Below are positions 5,742 to 13,783 of a stretch of 20,626 nt of DNA, piece after piece. The notes under the pieces were generated by a model, which made no database searches, was not told where the DNA came from, and saw nothing but the letters and a program-made list of their open reading frames with translations. The DNA comes from Pseudomonadota bacterium. Its GTDB lineage: Bacteria > Pseudomonadota > Alphaproteobacteria > Sphingomonadales > Sphingomonadaceae. The stretch covers positions 1-20,626 of the forward strand of contig JAEZCS010000013.1 of NCBI GenBank assembly GCA_023433445.1. Direction: 5' to 3'. Within the stretch, counting starts at the first letter, position 1. Each line of letters begins with the position of its first letter. Made by a program: the position numbers and the translations under genes.

Positions 5742-7082
5742 TTGACCGCTTCTTCCGATCAGCCGCTCCCGATGACCTTCACCGGCGCACGCCCCCTCTC
5801 CGGCAGCGTGGCTGTACCGGGTGACAAAAGCATCTCGCATCGCTCGCTGATGTTGTCTGCCTTGTCTGTGGGAGAAAGCCACGTCGAAGGACTGCTGGAG
5901 GGTGAGGATGTACTGGCCACCGCTGCCGCAATGCGGGCAATGGGCGCGCAGATCAGCCGTGATGATAGTGGCATTTGGCACATCAGAGGCGTTGGTGTTG
6001 GCGGCCTGTTGCAACCCAACACAGCGCTGGAGATGGGCAACAGCGGGACATCGACCCGGCTGCTGATGGGCCTGATCGCCAGTCATGCCATCACCGCAAC
6101 CTTTACAGGTGATGCATCGCTCAGCAAGCGTCCGATGGGGCGTGTGACTGAACCCCTGTCCTGCATGGGCGCCAGTTTCACATCAAGTCCGGGACACCGG
6201 CTGCCTTTGACAATGCGCGGCGCCTGCCCGGCCGTGCCGCTGGACTATCGGCTTCCGGTTGCATCAGCGCAGGTCAAGTCCGCCATCCTCCTTGCCGGTC
6301 TGAATGCCCCCGGCGTGACGCGCGTCGTCGAGCCCATCCCGACTCGCGACCATAGTGAGCGCATGCTCAAAGGCTTCGGGGCTGAACTGGAGGTCGAGGT
6401 AGAAGCCGATGGAACGCGCATCATCACCTTGAGGGGCGAAGCTGAGCTGCGCCCACAGACGATTGTCGTGCCGGGCGACCCGTCATCGGCAGCCTTCCCT
6501 ATCGTTGCTGCCTTGCTAGTTCCCGGCTCTAAAGTCACGATAACGAATGTCGGCCTGAATGCCACGCGGGCAGGATTGATCGATCTGCTGCGTGAGATGG
6601 GCGGCAATATCGTGATCGACAATCCACGCGAAGTCGGCGGCGAACCGGTGGGTGACATTGTCGTGACGGCATCCGACCTGAAAGGGGTTGAACCCGATCC
6701 AGCGCGCGCGCCTTGCATGATCGATGAATATCCCGTCGCCTTCATCGCAGCAGCCTTCGCCGAAGGGCGCAGCATATTTCGCGGCCTTGAAGAGCTGCGC
6801 GTCAAGGAGTCCGATCGTATCGCCACCATGGCCGAGGGTCTTCGCACCATTGGCGTCACCGTTGAAGAGCTGGAAGACGGCATCATCATCGAGGGTACCG
6901 GCGGTACGCTCCTGCGCGGCGGCGGCCCCATCGCCACCAAGCTTGACCACCGTATTGCCATGAGTTTCGCAGTTGCCGGGCTGATATCTAAGAACGGTGT
7001 GACCATTGACGATATGAGGCCTGTTGCGACGAGCTTCCCCGGCTTCACTGCGTTGCTACAAGAGCTGGGCGCGATGCCATGA
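5742..7082 (+). CDS. aroA: 5-Enolpyruvylshikimate-3-phosphate synthase
   Basis: AroA joins shikimate-3-phosphate and phosphoenolpyruvate in the sixth step of the shikimate pathway, in the cytoplasm. From the TTG start (446 residues) the motifs are PGDKSISHR (26-34), GNSGTSTR (99-106), KRPMGRV (129-135), SAQVKS (175-180), RDHSE (202-206), catalytic Asp328 in MIDEYP, RVKESDR (353-359) and LDHRIAMS (401-408). RDHSE, SAQVK and NATR are the pattern of class II enzymes such as the Agrobacterium CP4 type, but residue 102 is Gly where CP4 has Ala, so inhibitor response cannot be inferred. The start is uncertain: TTG 5742 or ATG 5772, neither with a good ribosome-binding site. Its stop overlaps the ATG of a 34-codon ORF. 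Confidence 0.96.
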   Translation: MTASSDQPLPMTFTGARPLSGSVAVPGDKSISHRSLMLSALSVGESHVEGLLEGEDVLATAAAMRAMGAQISRDDSGIWHIRGVGVGGLLQPNTALEMGNSGTSTRLLMGLIASHAITATFTGDASLSKRPMGRVTEPLSCMGASFTSSPGHRLPLTMRGACPAVPLDYRLPVASAQVKSAILLAGLNAPGVTRVVEPIPTRDHSERMLKGFGAELEVEVEADGTRIITLRGEAELRPQTIVVPGDPSSAAFPIVAALLVPGSKVTITNVGLNATRAGLIDLLREMGGNIVIDNPREVGGEPVGDIVVTASDLKGVEPDPARAPCMIDEYPVAFIAAAFAEGRSIFRGLEELRVKESDRIATMAEGLRTIGVTVEELEDGIIIEGTGGTLLRGGGPIATKLDHRIAMSFAVAGLISKNGVTIDDMRPVATSFPGFTALLQELGAMP

Positions 7083-7183
7083 CGGTTCAGTTCAACATGG
7101 CCTCCCGGGCGCTGGAGGTTGTATGCGCGCCGATCGCTCTCGTCGGCATCGCCAAGGCGCAGCGGAAAGGCAAAACGTCATGA
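7079..7183 (+). CDS. Possible 34-residue protein coupled between aroA and cmk
   Basis: An ATG at 7079 overlaps the aroA stop as ATGA, and the ORF ends at TGA 7181-7183, which overlaps the cmk ATG as ATGA. The peptide starts MTVQFNMASRALEVV, has a hydrophobic middle (VVCAPIALVGIA) and a basic end (KAQRKGKTS). About 79% of its codons end in G or C, like the real genes around it. It has no recognised family. It may be a small membrane-associated peptide, or a coupling ORF that carries ribosomes from aroA to cmk. The double overlap is seen directly; translation is inferred. Confidence 0.5.
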   Translation: MTVQFNMASRALEVVCAPIALVGIAKAQRKGKTS

Positions 7184-7815
7184 TCATCGCAGTCGATGGC
7201 CCGGCTGCGTCGGGCAAGGGCACGATCGCCAAGGCGCTTGGACGCCATTATCGCTTGCCCGTGCTGGACACCGGCTTGCTGTATCGCGCCGTTGGCCTTG
7301 CTGTAGTAAAGACCGGCGGCGACCCCGACCATGAAGCCGATGCGCTGGCGGCCTGTTCATTCAATGACGGCGTTCTCGCTGATCCAGCGCTGCGGAGCGA
7401 AGCGATCGGCTCCCTCGCATCCCGCGTTTCGGTCCATCAGAGCGTTCGCCAGGCGTTGGTGAAACGCCAGCGCGATTTTGCCACCCAGGCTGGCGGCGCG
7501 ATCCTCGACGGTCGGGATATCGGCACGGTCATTGCCCCAGATGCCGATGCCAAGATTTTCGTTACCGCCAGCGTCCATGTCCGTGCGCAGAGACGCTATG
7601 ATGATGCGCTGTCCCACGGCGGCCGTCCTGACATGGACAGCCTCATCGCGGACATTCAGGCCCGCGACACTCGCGACATGAGCAGGGACCATGCTCCGCT
7701 ACGCATGGCCGATGGAGCAGACTTGCTCGACACTAGCAATTTGACTATAGACGCGGCCGTCCAGCAAGCCATTGCATTGGTGGACGCCCAGTTGGAACGT
7801 CGGCCGAAAGCCTGA
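7180..7815 (+). CDS. cmk: Cytidylate kinase
   Basis: CMP kinase phosphorylates CMP and dCMP with ATP, recycling nucleotides from RNA turnover and lipid synthesis. The 211-residue protein begins MIIAVDGPAASGKGT, with the P-loop GPAASGKGT (7-15). It continues with DTGLLYRAVG (30-39), the LDGRDIGT segment that contacts the base and sugar, and the lid-region arginines in RDTRDMSRDHAPLR. The length is normal for the short bacterial form. The frame is open further upstream, but ATG 7180 is chosen because the protein then starts at the family's usual point and GGAAAGG lies 7-13 bases before it. The ATG overlaps the stop of the 34-codon ORF, which suggests translational coupling with aroA. A terminator follows the stop. 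Confidence 0.96.
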   Translation: MIIAVDGPAASGKGTIAKALGRHYRLPVLDTGLLYRAVGLAVVKTGGDPDHEADALAACSFNDGVLADPALRSEAIGSLASRVSVHQSVRQALVKRQRDFATQAGGAILDGRDIGTVIAPDADAKIFVTASVHVRAQRRYDDALSHGGRPDMDSLIADIQARDTRDMSRDHAPLRMADGADLLDTSNLTIDAAVQQAIALVDAQLERRPKA

Positions 7816-7824
7816 CGCGATGAC

Positions 7825-7853
7825 GGGTGCTTGGGAATTCCAAGCGCCCTTTT
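7825..7853 (+). terminator. Rho-independent terminator after cmk
   Basis: GGGTGCTTGG (7825-7834) pairs with CCAAGCGCCC (7840-7849) as a 10-bp stem with one G-T wobble and a 5-base loop, followed by TTTT. It lies 9 bases after the cmk stop. About 130 bases then remain before the rpsA ATG, room for a separate rpsA promoter and leader. Confidence 0.75.
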
Positions 7854-7985
7854 CGCTTATTCACAGGGCGTCGCTCGCCATGGCCGAACGGATGTTCGCG
7901 CGGCAATCCGGCTGCGTGGACTGTTTGGCCTGAAAGACCACCGGACACAACCGGTAGGCCAGCAATGACGAGTGAAGGAACTACC

Positions 7986-9698
7986 ATGGCCTCTACGGCA
8001 CTCCCCTCGCGCGACGATTTCGCCGCGCTTCTCAATGAATCACTTGGCGGTGAAGACGGCGGCTTCGAAGGCCGTGTCGTCAAGGGCACCGTTACCGGCA
8101 TCGAAAACGACATGGCCCTGATCGACGTCGGCCTGAAGTCGGAAGGCCGCGTGCCGCTGCGCGAATTCGCAGCGCCCGGTCAGAAGGCTGACCTGAAGGT
8201 CGGCGACGAAGTCGAAGTCTATGTCGACCGTGTCGAAAACGCCCACGGCGAAGCCATGCTGTCGCGCGACCGCGCCCGCCGCGAAGCCGCCTGGGACAAG
8301 CTTGAATCCGAATTCACTGAAAACGCTCGCGTTGAAGGCGTCATCTTCGGCCGCGTCAAGGGCGGCTTCACCGTCGATCTCGACGGCGCCGTGGCGTTCC
8401 TTCCCGGTTCGCAGGTCGATATCCGCCCGGTTCGGGACGTCACCCCGCTGATGGACATCCCGCAGCCCTTCCAGATCCTCAAGATGGATCGCCGCCGCGG
8501 CAACATTGTGGTATCGCGCCGCGCCATCCTGGAAGAAACCCGCGCCGAACAGCGCAGCGGCCTCATCCAGACGCTGGCCGAAGGCCAGATCATCGAAGGC
8601 GTCGTCAAGAACATCACCGACTATGGTGCGTTCGTTGACCTCGGCGGCATCGACGGCCTGCTGCACGTCACCGACCTCAGCTACAAGCGGATCAACCACC
8701 CGAACGAGATGATCAACATCGGCGATACCGTCCGTGTCCAGATCATCCGCATCAACCGCGACACCCAGCGCATCAGCCTCGGCATGAAGCAGCTGGAAAG
8801 CGATCCGTGGGAAGGCGCAGCCGCCAAGTACCCGATTGGCGCCAAGCTGTCCGGCCGCGTCACGAACATCACCGAATATGGTGCATTCGTCGAGCTGGAG
8901 CCGGGCATCGAAGGCCTGGTCCACGTTTCGGAAATGTCTTGGACCAAGAAGAATGTCCATCCTGGCAAGATCGTTTCGACCAGCCAGGAAGTCGAAGTTC
9001 TGGTTCTGGAAGTCGATCCCGAGAAGCGCCGCATCAGCCTCGGCCTCAAGCAGGCCCAGAACAACCCCTGGGACAGCTTTGCCGAACGTCACCCGATCGG
9101 TTCGACCGTCGAAGGCGAAGTCAAGAACGCCACCGAGTTCGGCCTGTTCATCGGCCTGGACGGCGACGTGGACGGCATGGTCCACATGTCGGACATCGCC
9201 TGGGGCATTTCGGGCGAGGACGCGCTGGCTCTCCACCGCAAGGGCGAGACGGTTCAAGCCGTTGTTCTCGACATCGACGTCGAGAAGGAGCGCATCAGCC
9301 TTGGCATGAAGCAGCTTGAGCGTGGCGGCCCGGCCGCTGGCGGCACCACTGCGGCATCAGCTGGCCTCAACAAGAACCAGACGGTTACCGTCACGGTTCT
9401 GGAAGTCCGCGACGGTGGCCTGGAAGTCCAGGCTGGCGAAGATGGTGCGACCGGCTTCATCAAGCGCAGCGACCTTGGCCGTGACCGCGACGAGCAGCGG
9501 TCGGAGCGTTTCCAGATTGGCCAGAAGTTCGATGCATTGGTTACCGGGTTCGACCGCGCCAAGAAGCCGACCTTCTCCATCAAGGCGCTGCAGATCGCTG
9601 AAGAGAAGCAGGCTGTTGCGCAATATGGTTCGTCCGACAGCGGCGCTTCGCTCGGCGACATCTTGGGCGAAGCACTCAAGGTCAAGAACGAAGGCTAA
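7986..9698 (+). CDS. rpsA: 30S ribosomal protein S1
   Basis: S1 binds mRNA on the 30S subunit and helps ribosomes load structured messages. The 570-residue protein has six S1 RNA-binding (OB-fold) repeats at about residues 30-95, 113-179, 199-267, 284-354, 371-441 and 462-533. Repeats 3 to 5 are the most typical (GAFVDLGGIDGLLHVTDLS, GAFVELEPGIEGLVHVSEM, GLFIGLDGDVDGMVHMSDI). The first two, which bind the ribosome via S2, are diverged as expected. The end is Gly/Ser-rich and charged. ATG 7986 is preferred because GAAGGAA lies 5 bases before it; an in-frame ATG at 7965 lacks this. Codon use is strongly biased to C-ending codons, fitting high expression. The leader of about 130 bases after the cmk terminator could hold autoregulatory structure. 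Confidence 0.97.
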   Translation: MASTALPSRDDFAALLNESLGGEDGGFEGRVVKGTVTGIENDMALIDVGLKSEGRVPLREFAAPGQKADLKVGDEVEVYVDRVENAHGEAMLSRDRARREAAWDKLESEFTENARVEGVIFGRVKGGFTVDLDGAVAFLPGSQVDIRPVRDVTPLMDIPQPFQILKMDRRRGNIVVSRRAILEETRAEQRSGLIQTLAEGQIIEGVVKNITDYGAFVDLGGIDGLLHVTDLSYKRINHPNEMINIGDTVRVQIIRINRDTQRISLGMKQLESDPWEGAAAKYPIGAKLSGRVTNITEYGAFVELEPGIEGLVHVSEMSWTKKNVHPGKIVSTSQEVEVLVLEVDPEKRRISLGLKQAQNNPWDSFAERHPIGSTVEGEVKNATEFGLFIGLDGDVDGMVHMSDIAWGISGEDALALHRKGETVQAVVLDIDVEKERISLGMKQLERGGPAAGGTTAASAGLNKNQTVTVTVLEVRDGGLEVQAGEDGATGFIKRSDLGRDRDEQRSERFQIGQKFDALVTGFDRAKKPTFSIKALQIAEEKQAVAQYGSSDSGASLGDILGEALKVKNEG

Positions 9699-9726
9699 TA
9701 GCTTCGTTATATAACCAAGGTAATAG

Positions 9727-9757
9727 GCCCGCCGGGAGTTGCTTCCGGCGGGCTTTT
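9727..9757 (+). terminator. Rho-independent terminator after rpsA
   Basis: GCCCGCCGG (9727-9735) pairs perfectly with CCGGCGGGC (9745-9753) around a 9-base loop, followed by TTTT. It lies 28 bases after the rpsA stop and separates rpsA from ihfB. Confidence 0.9.
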
Positions 9758-9796
9758 CTATCCCATAATGAGAAAAGAACTACCGACATTGGATAA

Positions 9797-9824
9797 TTGC
9801 TTATGTGAAGGGACTCACTATAAA
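9797..9824 (+). promoter_or_regulatory. Candidate promoter of ihfB
   Basis: TTGCTT (9797-9802) and TATAAA (9819-9824) are 16 bases apart in an unusually A/T-rich stretch, just after the rpsA terminator. They lie 34 bases before the ihfB ATG. This fits a sigma-70-type promoter giving ihfB its own transcript. Confidence 0.5.
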
Positions 9825-9857
9825 TATACGGGGAACCAGAAGGGGGCTGGAGGACCG

Positions 9858-10145
9858 ATGATACGTTCGGAGTTGATACAAACGCTCGCGGAAGAAAATC
9901 CGGATCTTGGCCCGCAGGAGGTCGAGAGGATTGTCGATCTTTTTTTCAAGGAGATCGTCGATCGCCTCTCCAGTGGTGGCCGGGTGGAATTGCGCGGTTT
10001 TGGCGCTTTCACCACGCGCGCGAGAGACGCCCGAACCGGGCGCAATCCCCGTACGGGAGAACAAGTGCCGGTCTCGGCCAAACGCGTCCCCTATTTCAAG
10101 CCCGGCAAGGAAATGCGGGAGCGGCTCAACAGCAAAGCGCTGTGA
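9858..10145 (+). CDS. ihfB: Integration host factor subunit beta
   Basis: IHF-beta pairs with IHF-alpha to bend DNA sharply at specific sites in recombination, replication and transcription. The 95-residue protein has the HU/IHF fold: an N-terminal helical pair, the signature RVELRGFGAFTTRARDART (42-60) with Glu44 and Arg46, which help sequence recognition in IHF-beta, and the DNA-intercalating arm RNPRTGEQV (62-70) with Pro64 at the bend tip. ATG 9858 is chosen over an upstream in-frame ATG because GGAGGA precedes it by a few bases and the protein then starts exactly like the family. It follows rpsA, a common order in proteobacteria, but has its own candidate promoter. The IHF-alpha gene is not in the window. 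Confidence 0.96.
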   Translation: MIRSELIQTLAEENPDLGPQEVERIVDLFFKEIVDRLSSGGRVELRGFGAFTTRARDARTGRNPRTGEQVPVSAKRVPYFKPGKEMRERLNSKAL

Positions 10146-10196
10146 TCATCAGCACGTCTTGACCTGCGCGCCCGGAACGGTCAGGGGAAGCGCCAT

Positions 10197-10282
10197 GCGG
10201 ACGTGGCGAAACCGGTAGACGCAGCGGACTTAAAATCCGCCTCCCCCTGGGAATGCGGGTTCAAGTCCCGCCGTCCGCACCA
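10197..10282 (+). tRNA. tRNA-Leu(TAA), CCA encoded
   Basis: The acceptor GCGGACG pairs with CGTCCGC. The anticodon stem GCGGA/TCCGC encloses CTTAAAA, giving anticodon TAA. The long variable arm is typical of tRNA-Leu. The T-arm is GCGGG/CCCGC with loop TTCAAGT. The discriminator is A and CCA is encoded at 10280-10282. Confidence 0.96.
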
Positions 10283-10356
10283 ACGATATCACCCGCCACT
10301 ATGCGAAACTTGCCACAAGGCTGGATATTCTGCTGCGTATCCCGCAAGGATAGCGC

Positions 10357-12141
10357 ATGGCCGGCGCGATCAATCCTCAAAGTTTCAGCGACTCCCTTGT
10401 GATTTTGGGAGCGGCCGGGCTCGTTATCCCCGGCTTCGCCCGCTTCAGGATCAGTCCGGTCATTGGGTTTATTCTGGTAGGCCTGGCGGTGGGACCATCA
10501 GGGCTGGGTGCCCTGGTGGCCGAATATCCTTGGCTATATCACGTCACCATATCAAACCGAGAGGCGATCGAGCCCTTTGCCGAGCTAGGCGTCATATTAT
10601 TGCTGTTCTCGATCGGGCTGGAACTCAGTTTTCGTCGTCTCTGGACTATGCGCGCTCAAGTTTTCGGGGTGGGCGCGGCTGAACTTATCGGTGGTGCATC
10701 ACTCATAGCGATGGGCCTTTATTTGCTCGGCCAGCCTCTCGCTGGCGCTATCGGACTTGGCCTTGCTCTCGCGCTTTCGTCGACTGCGGTGGTGCTGCCG
10801 ATGGTCGGCACACAGAGCGCGGTGGGTCGCGCGGCCTTCGCGATGCTTCTGTTTGAAGATTTAGCACTCGTTCCCATCATCTTTATGCTGGGTGCGCTTG
10901 CCCCGTCGGCAGCGGCCAGCGCCGACGGAGCTTGGGGCGAACTCGCGAACACGCTGTTGAAGGGCGGCATTACGATTGCCGTCATGCTCATTCTCGGCCG
11001 CATCGTTCTGCCGCATATTTTCAGTCAGGCAGCGCGGACGAAGAGCCCCGAAGTCTTCCTGGCCGCCAGCCTGCTGGTCGTCATAGTTTCCAGCATCGCC
11101 ACTTCGGTTGCAGGCCTGTCTCCTATCGTGGGCGCATTGCTTGCGGGCCTGTTAATCGCCGAGACCGAATATCATGGCGAGGTCGAAGTGATGACTGCGC
11201 CTTTCAAAGGCCTCGCGCTTGGTGTGTTCCTGATCACCGTTGGCATGAGCCTGGATGTCCGGCTGATCCTCGCAAACTGGCCCGGCCTGATTCTGGCGGT
11301 GGTCGGAGTGGTCATTGCCAAGACATTGGTTACCGCGGCCCTGCTCTATTTTTCGGGTGCCCGCAAAGGCGTCTCAATGGAAGTAGGGCTATTAATGGCC
11401 AGCCCATCCGAAACGACGCTGATTGTTTTGTCTACGGCCGCTGCCGCCAAGCTTATTCTACCCTCCACCGCGGCTTTTTGGCAGATCGTTACTGCGATTG
11501 GATTGACGATCACGCCACTTCTGGCGCGGATTGGCCATGACATCGCTCGCAGGCTTGAAATGGCTTTGGGAGAAGATGCGCCTGAGTTGCAGCAGGAAAG
11601 TACGGAGGCAGCCGCTGTCGTTATTGGCTTTGGCCGTGTGGGGCGAATGGTGTGCGATCTCCTGCGCGTCCATAATCAGCGGTTTACAGTCGTGGAGTCA
11701 GACCCCGACATGGTCGCGGAAGGGCGACGGGACGGTTATCCGATCCTCTTTGGTGACGTGGCGCGTGCGGAGATGTTCGACAGGCTGCGGCTTGGTCACG
11801 CCCGAGCGCTGATCCTCACCATGGATGATCCGGTACTATCGGTGCGCGTCACCAAGAGGGTGCGGGGTTGGGTGCCGGACTTGCCCATCATCGCTCGAGC
11901 GCGTGATGCAGATCATGCTGCGCAACTCTATCAAGCTGGAGCCAGCGATGCTGTGCCCGAGACGCTGGAAAGCTCGCTTCAGTTAGCCGAAACCGCGCTC
12001 GTCGACCTGGGTGTGGCGATGGGGCCTGTCATCGCGTCGATCCATCAGACACGGGAAGATCTGCGCATGGGTATCAAGGATGCAGCGCAAATGGATACAG
12101 TCCCGAAGTTAAGGCGGCTCCGATCTGACGAGGTTGCTTAA
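10357..12141 (+). CDS. CPA2-family cation/proton antiporter with TrkA-N (RCK) domain, KefB/KefC-like
   Basis: The 594-residue inner-membrane protein has about twelve hydrophobic segments (residues 12-395) of the Na+/H+ exchanger fold. These include GFILVGLAVGPSGLG (37-51), LLLFSIGLEL (81-90), ALSSTAVVL (139-147) and LLFEDLALVPI (164-174), where Asp168 is the likely ion-site acid. A cytoplasmic RCK/TrkA-N domain follows from about residue 419, with nucleotide-binding loop VIGFGRVGRMV (422-432) and an acidic end of the second strand (VVESD). The family exports K+ or Na+ in exchange for H+ and is gated through the RCK domain. KefC-type proteins usually have FQD where this has FED, so glutathione gating as in KefC should not be assumed. 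AAGGA precedes the ATG. The stop overlaps that of the convergent gene in TTAA. Confidence 0.92.
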   Translation: MAGAINPQSFSDSLVILGAAGLVIPGFARFRISPVIGFILVGLAVGPSGLGALVAEYPWLYHVTISNREAIEPFAELGVILLLFSIGLELSFRRLWTMRAQVFGVGAAELIGGASLIAMGLYLLGQPLAGAIGLGLALALSSTAVVLPMVGTQSAVGRAAFAMLLFEDLALVPIIFMLGALAPSAAASADGAWGELANTLLKGGITIAVMLILGRIVLPHIFSQAARTKSPEVFLAASLLVVIVSSIATSVAGLSPIVGALLAGLLIAETEYHGEVEVMTAPFKGLALGVFLITVGMSLDVRLILANWPGLILAVVGVVIAKTLVTAALLYFSGARKGVSMEVGLLMASPSETTLIVLSTAAAAKLILPSTAAFWQIVTAIGLTITPLLARIGHDIARRLEMALGEDAPELQQESTEAAAVVIGFGRVGRMVCDLLRVHNQRFTVVESDPDMVAEGRRDGYPILFGDVARAEMFDRLRLGHARALILTMDDPVLSVRVTKRVRGWVPDLPIIARARDADHAAQLYQAGASDAVPETLESSLQLAETALVDLGVAMGPVIASIHQTREDLRMGIKDAAQMDTVPKLRRLRSDEVA

Positions 12142-13670
12142 GACTCACCTTCAACAATTTTATCGGGAACGGGGGCGGCCATGCCGCTGCCATCCCAGTT
12201 CGGCTCCTTGTCCATCCGCTCTAAGACCTTGCTCGCGAACTCAGCCGTACTGCCGCCGTGGGGGTTATAGGCCACGGGCAGCAGATTACTTCGCGCCTCT
12301 TTACGGTCACCGACGCGAAGTTGTTGCATCGCCAAGGTCATGCGCAGCCCCAGGTCAAAAGGCGCCAACTCCGACGCGCGCTCCAGTGCCTGAAGCGCTA
12401 GCGCGGATGGCGTGGTGCCCTGACGGACGAAGCTGTCATAATAATAATAGAAAAGCGGAAGCGGATGGTCATTTTCAATGCGGTTGAGCGCGGTGAAGGC
12501 AGCGCGCGCTTGCTTGTAGCGCTCGCCCTGGTCCGAAGCATCTTGCGCAATGCGGTACAGGGAAAGCCCCTTCTGGACATAAGCGTTGACCTGCCTCGGG
12601 TCGACAGCAAGGGCCGCATCAGCTGCGGCGATTGCTTCCGTATCGTTGCCGGCATCATGCTCAGCTTCAGCCAACGCGGAGAGAACTGTTGGATCTTTCG
12701 GAAAACGCGAAGCTATGGCCCGGGCTTCGGCAAGAACAGCCTTGGCCACTTCATCATTCACGCCGCGCCTTGAACGAATGATGACGGGCATCATGGCGTT
12801 AGCCCCTGCCGTCATCCCTTGCACGACCACCGGGCCGGTTTTGATCATGCTGGGAGGCAGCTTGATCATGGTCATACGAGATTTGAGCAGGTATCGGTCC
12901 AGCTCGTGTTCGAGTTGTCCGAAATCTCCAAAGGTTTCGGCAGCCGCAGACCGTAGGTCCTTACCCTGGGACAGGAGCGTGAGGTAGCGCTGAAGCTGGC
13001 CTTTTCTCTCAGGGCTGAAGGTCAAATAGTGATAAAGCAGCCAGCTCTTGCCATAGAAAGCATCGTACCTCTTGCCGCGGCGCTTTTCGTATGCGGCAGG
13101 GTCAAGCAAATCCTCTGCGGTCACATCGGCGGCTTTGTAGAGTTCATAGGCGCGATGCTGGGCCGGCCGCCCGAGTTCGACGCTGCCGTCGCTCGGGAAT
13201 GCGGCTGACGAAAAGAACTCCGCCCCACCCTCCGACATCCAGCGGGGCAGCGCAAAGCGGCTCGATCCGATCATAAAATGATGCGCATATTCGTGGAGCA
13301 GCGTGATCATTGACGTGTCAATTTGACCGCGCGTTGCCCTGACCTGCGGGACGATCGCCACCGACCCTCCAGCGCGCGGCACATAAAAACCGCCAATATA
13401 TTGCGAGTTGGCTCCGTAAAGTCTCCGGACCTGCGCTTCGTTGCTCACTACATAGATAGTGAGGCGGTTGGAGGGGCTGGGACGAAGGTTCGGAACCCCC
13501 GTGACCGCAGCCATCGCGGCATGGTAGCTTTCAAGCTGCTGGGAGAAAAGACGCGCGTCCGTTTCCCGCGCTTCGGCATAGACGACGAAATGATCGCTCG
13601 ACGCTTCCAGCCATTCCGCGTGCGCCGCGACCGGTGCCAGCAACATGCAAAGTGCAATAATTATTCGCAT
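12138..13670 (-). CDS. Secreted HExxH metallopeptidase-like protein with TPR-like C-terminal half
   Basis: The 510-residue protein begins with a signal peptide (MRIIIALCMLLAPVAAHA, cleavage before EW). The N-terminal half looks like a gluzincin metallopeptidase: the zinc motif HEYAHH has His126, Glu127 and His130, and LPRWMSEGGAEFF supplies a third ligand, probably Glu147. The C-terminal half (about 310-490) is helical with TPR-like repeats (EARAIASRFPKDPTVLSALA, EAIAAADAALAVDPRQVNAY). The pattern resembles DUF1570-type or basic-secretory-type peptidases; substrate and location (periplasm or outside) are unknown. The internal ATG 13670 is preferred over ATG 13685 because GGGGGGATC precedes it and the signal peptide starts there. 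It lies 114 bp downstream of alaS on the same strand. Confidence 0.85.
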   Translation of the reverse strand: MRIIIALCMLLAPVAAHAEWLEASSDHFVVYAEARETDARLFSQQLESYHAAMAAVTGVPNLRPSPSNRLTIYVVSNEAQVRRLYGANSQYIGGFYVPRAGGSVAIVPQVRATRGQIDTSMITLLHEYAHHFMIGSSRFALPRWMSEGGAEFFSSAAFPSDGSVELGRPAQHRAYELYKAADVTAEDLLDPAAYEKRRGKRYDAFYGKSWLLYHYLTFSPERKGQLQRYLTLLSQGKDLRSAAAETFGDFGQLEHELDRYLLKSRMTMIKLPPSMIKTGPVVVQGMTAGANAMMPVIIRSRRGVNDEVAKAVLAEARAIASRFPKDPTVLSALAEAEHDAGNDTEAIAAADAALAVDPRQVNAYVQKGLSLYRIAQDASDQGERYKQARAAFTALNRIENDHPLPLFYYYYDSFVRQGTTPSALALQALERASELAPFDLGLRMTLAMQQLRVGDRKEARSNLLPVAYNPHGGSTAEFASKVLERMDKEPNWDGSGMAAPVPDKIVEGES

Positions 13671-13723
13671 GATCCCCCCGACCATTATTGCCCGTCAAAC
13701 TAGCGATGACGATGGCATAAACA

Positions 13724-13757
13724 AGGTGGCGCAACCTGAGTTCAAGCCTCGCCACCT
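13724..13757 (-). terminator. Possible terminator after alaS
   Basis: On the minus strand AGGTGGCG (13757-13750) pairs perfectly with CGCCACCT (13731-13724), with an 18-base loop, followed by TGTTTAT. It lies between the alaS stop and the next gene on the same strand. The long loop and broken T-run make it a weak terminator at best. Confidence 0.4.
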
Positions 13758-13783
13758 CATCAACTGCCCGCGTGGATGGCGGG

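Noticed and set aside
6245..7048. A 267-codon minus-strand frame inside aroA
   Set aside because: It is Ser/Arg/Pro-rich, an antisense shadow of aroA codons, with no motif.
8040..9257. A 405-codon minus-strand frame inside rpsA
   Set aside because: rpsA has strongly biased codons that keep this antisense frame open. The translation is full of Asp/Ala/Val from the S1 repeats and has no recognisable domain.
8084..9590. Repeated similar segments within rpsA as a DNA repeat
   Set aside because: They are the expected S1 domain repeats of one protein and not a mobile or structural DNA repeat.
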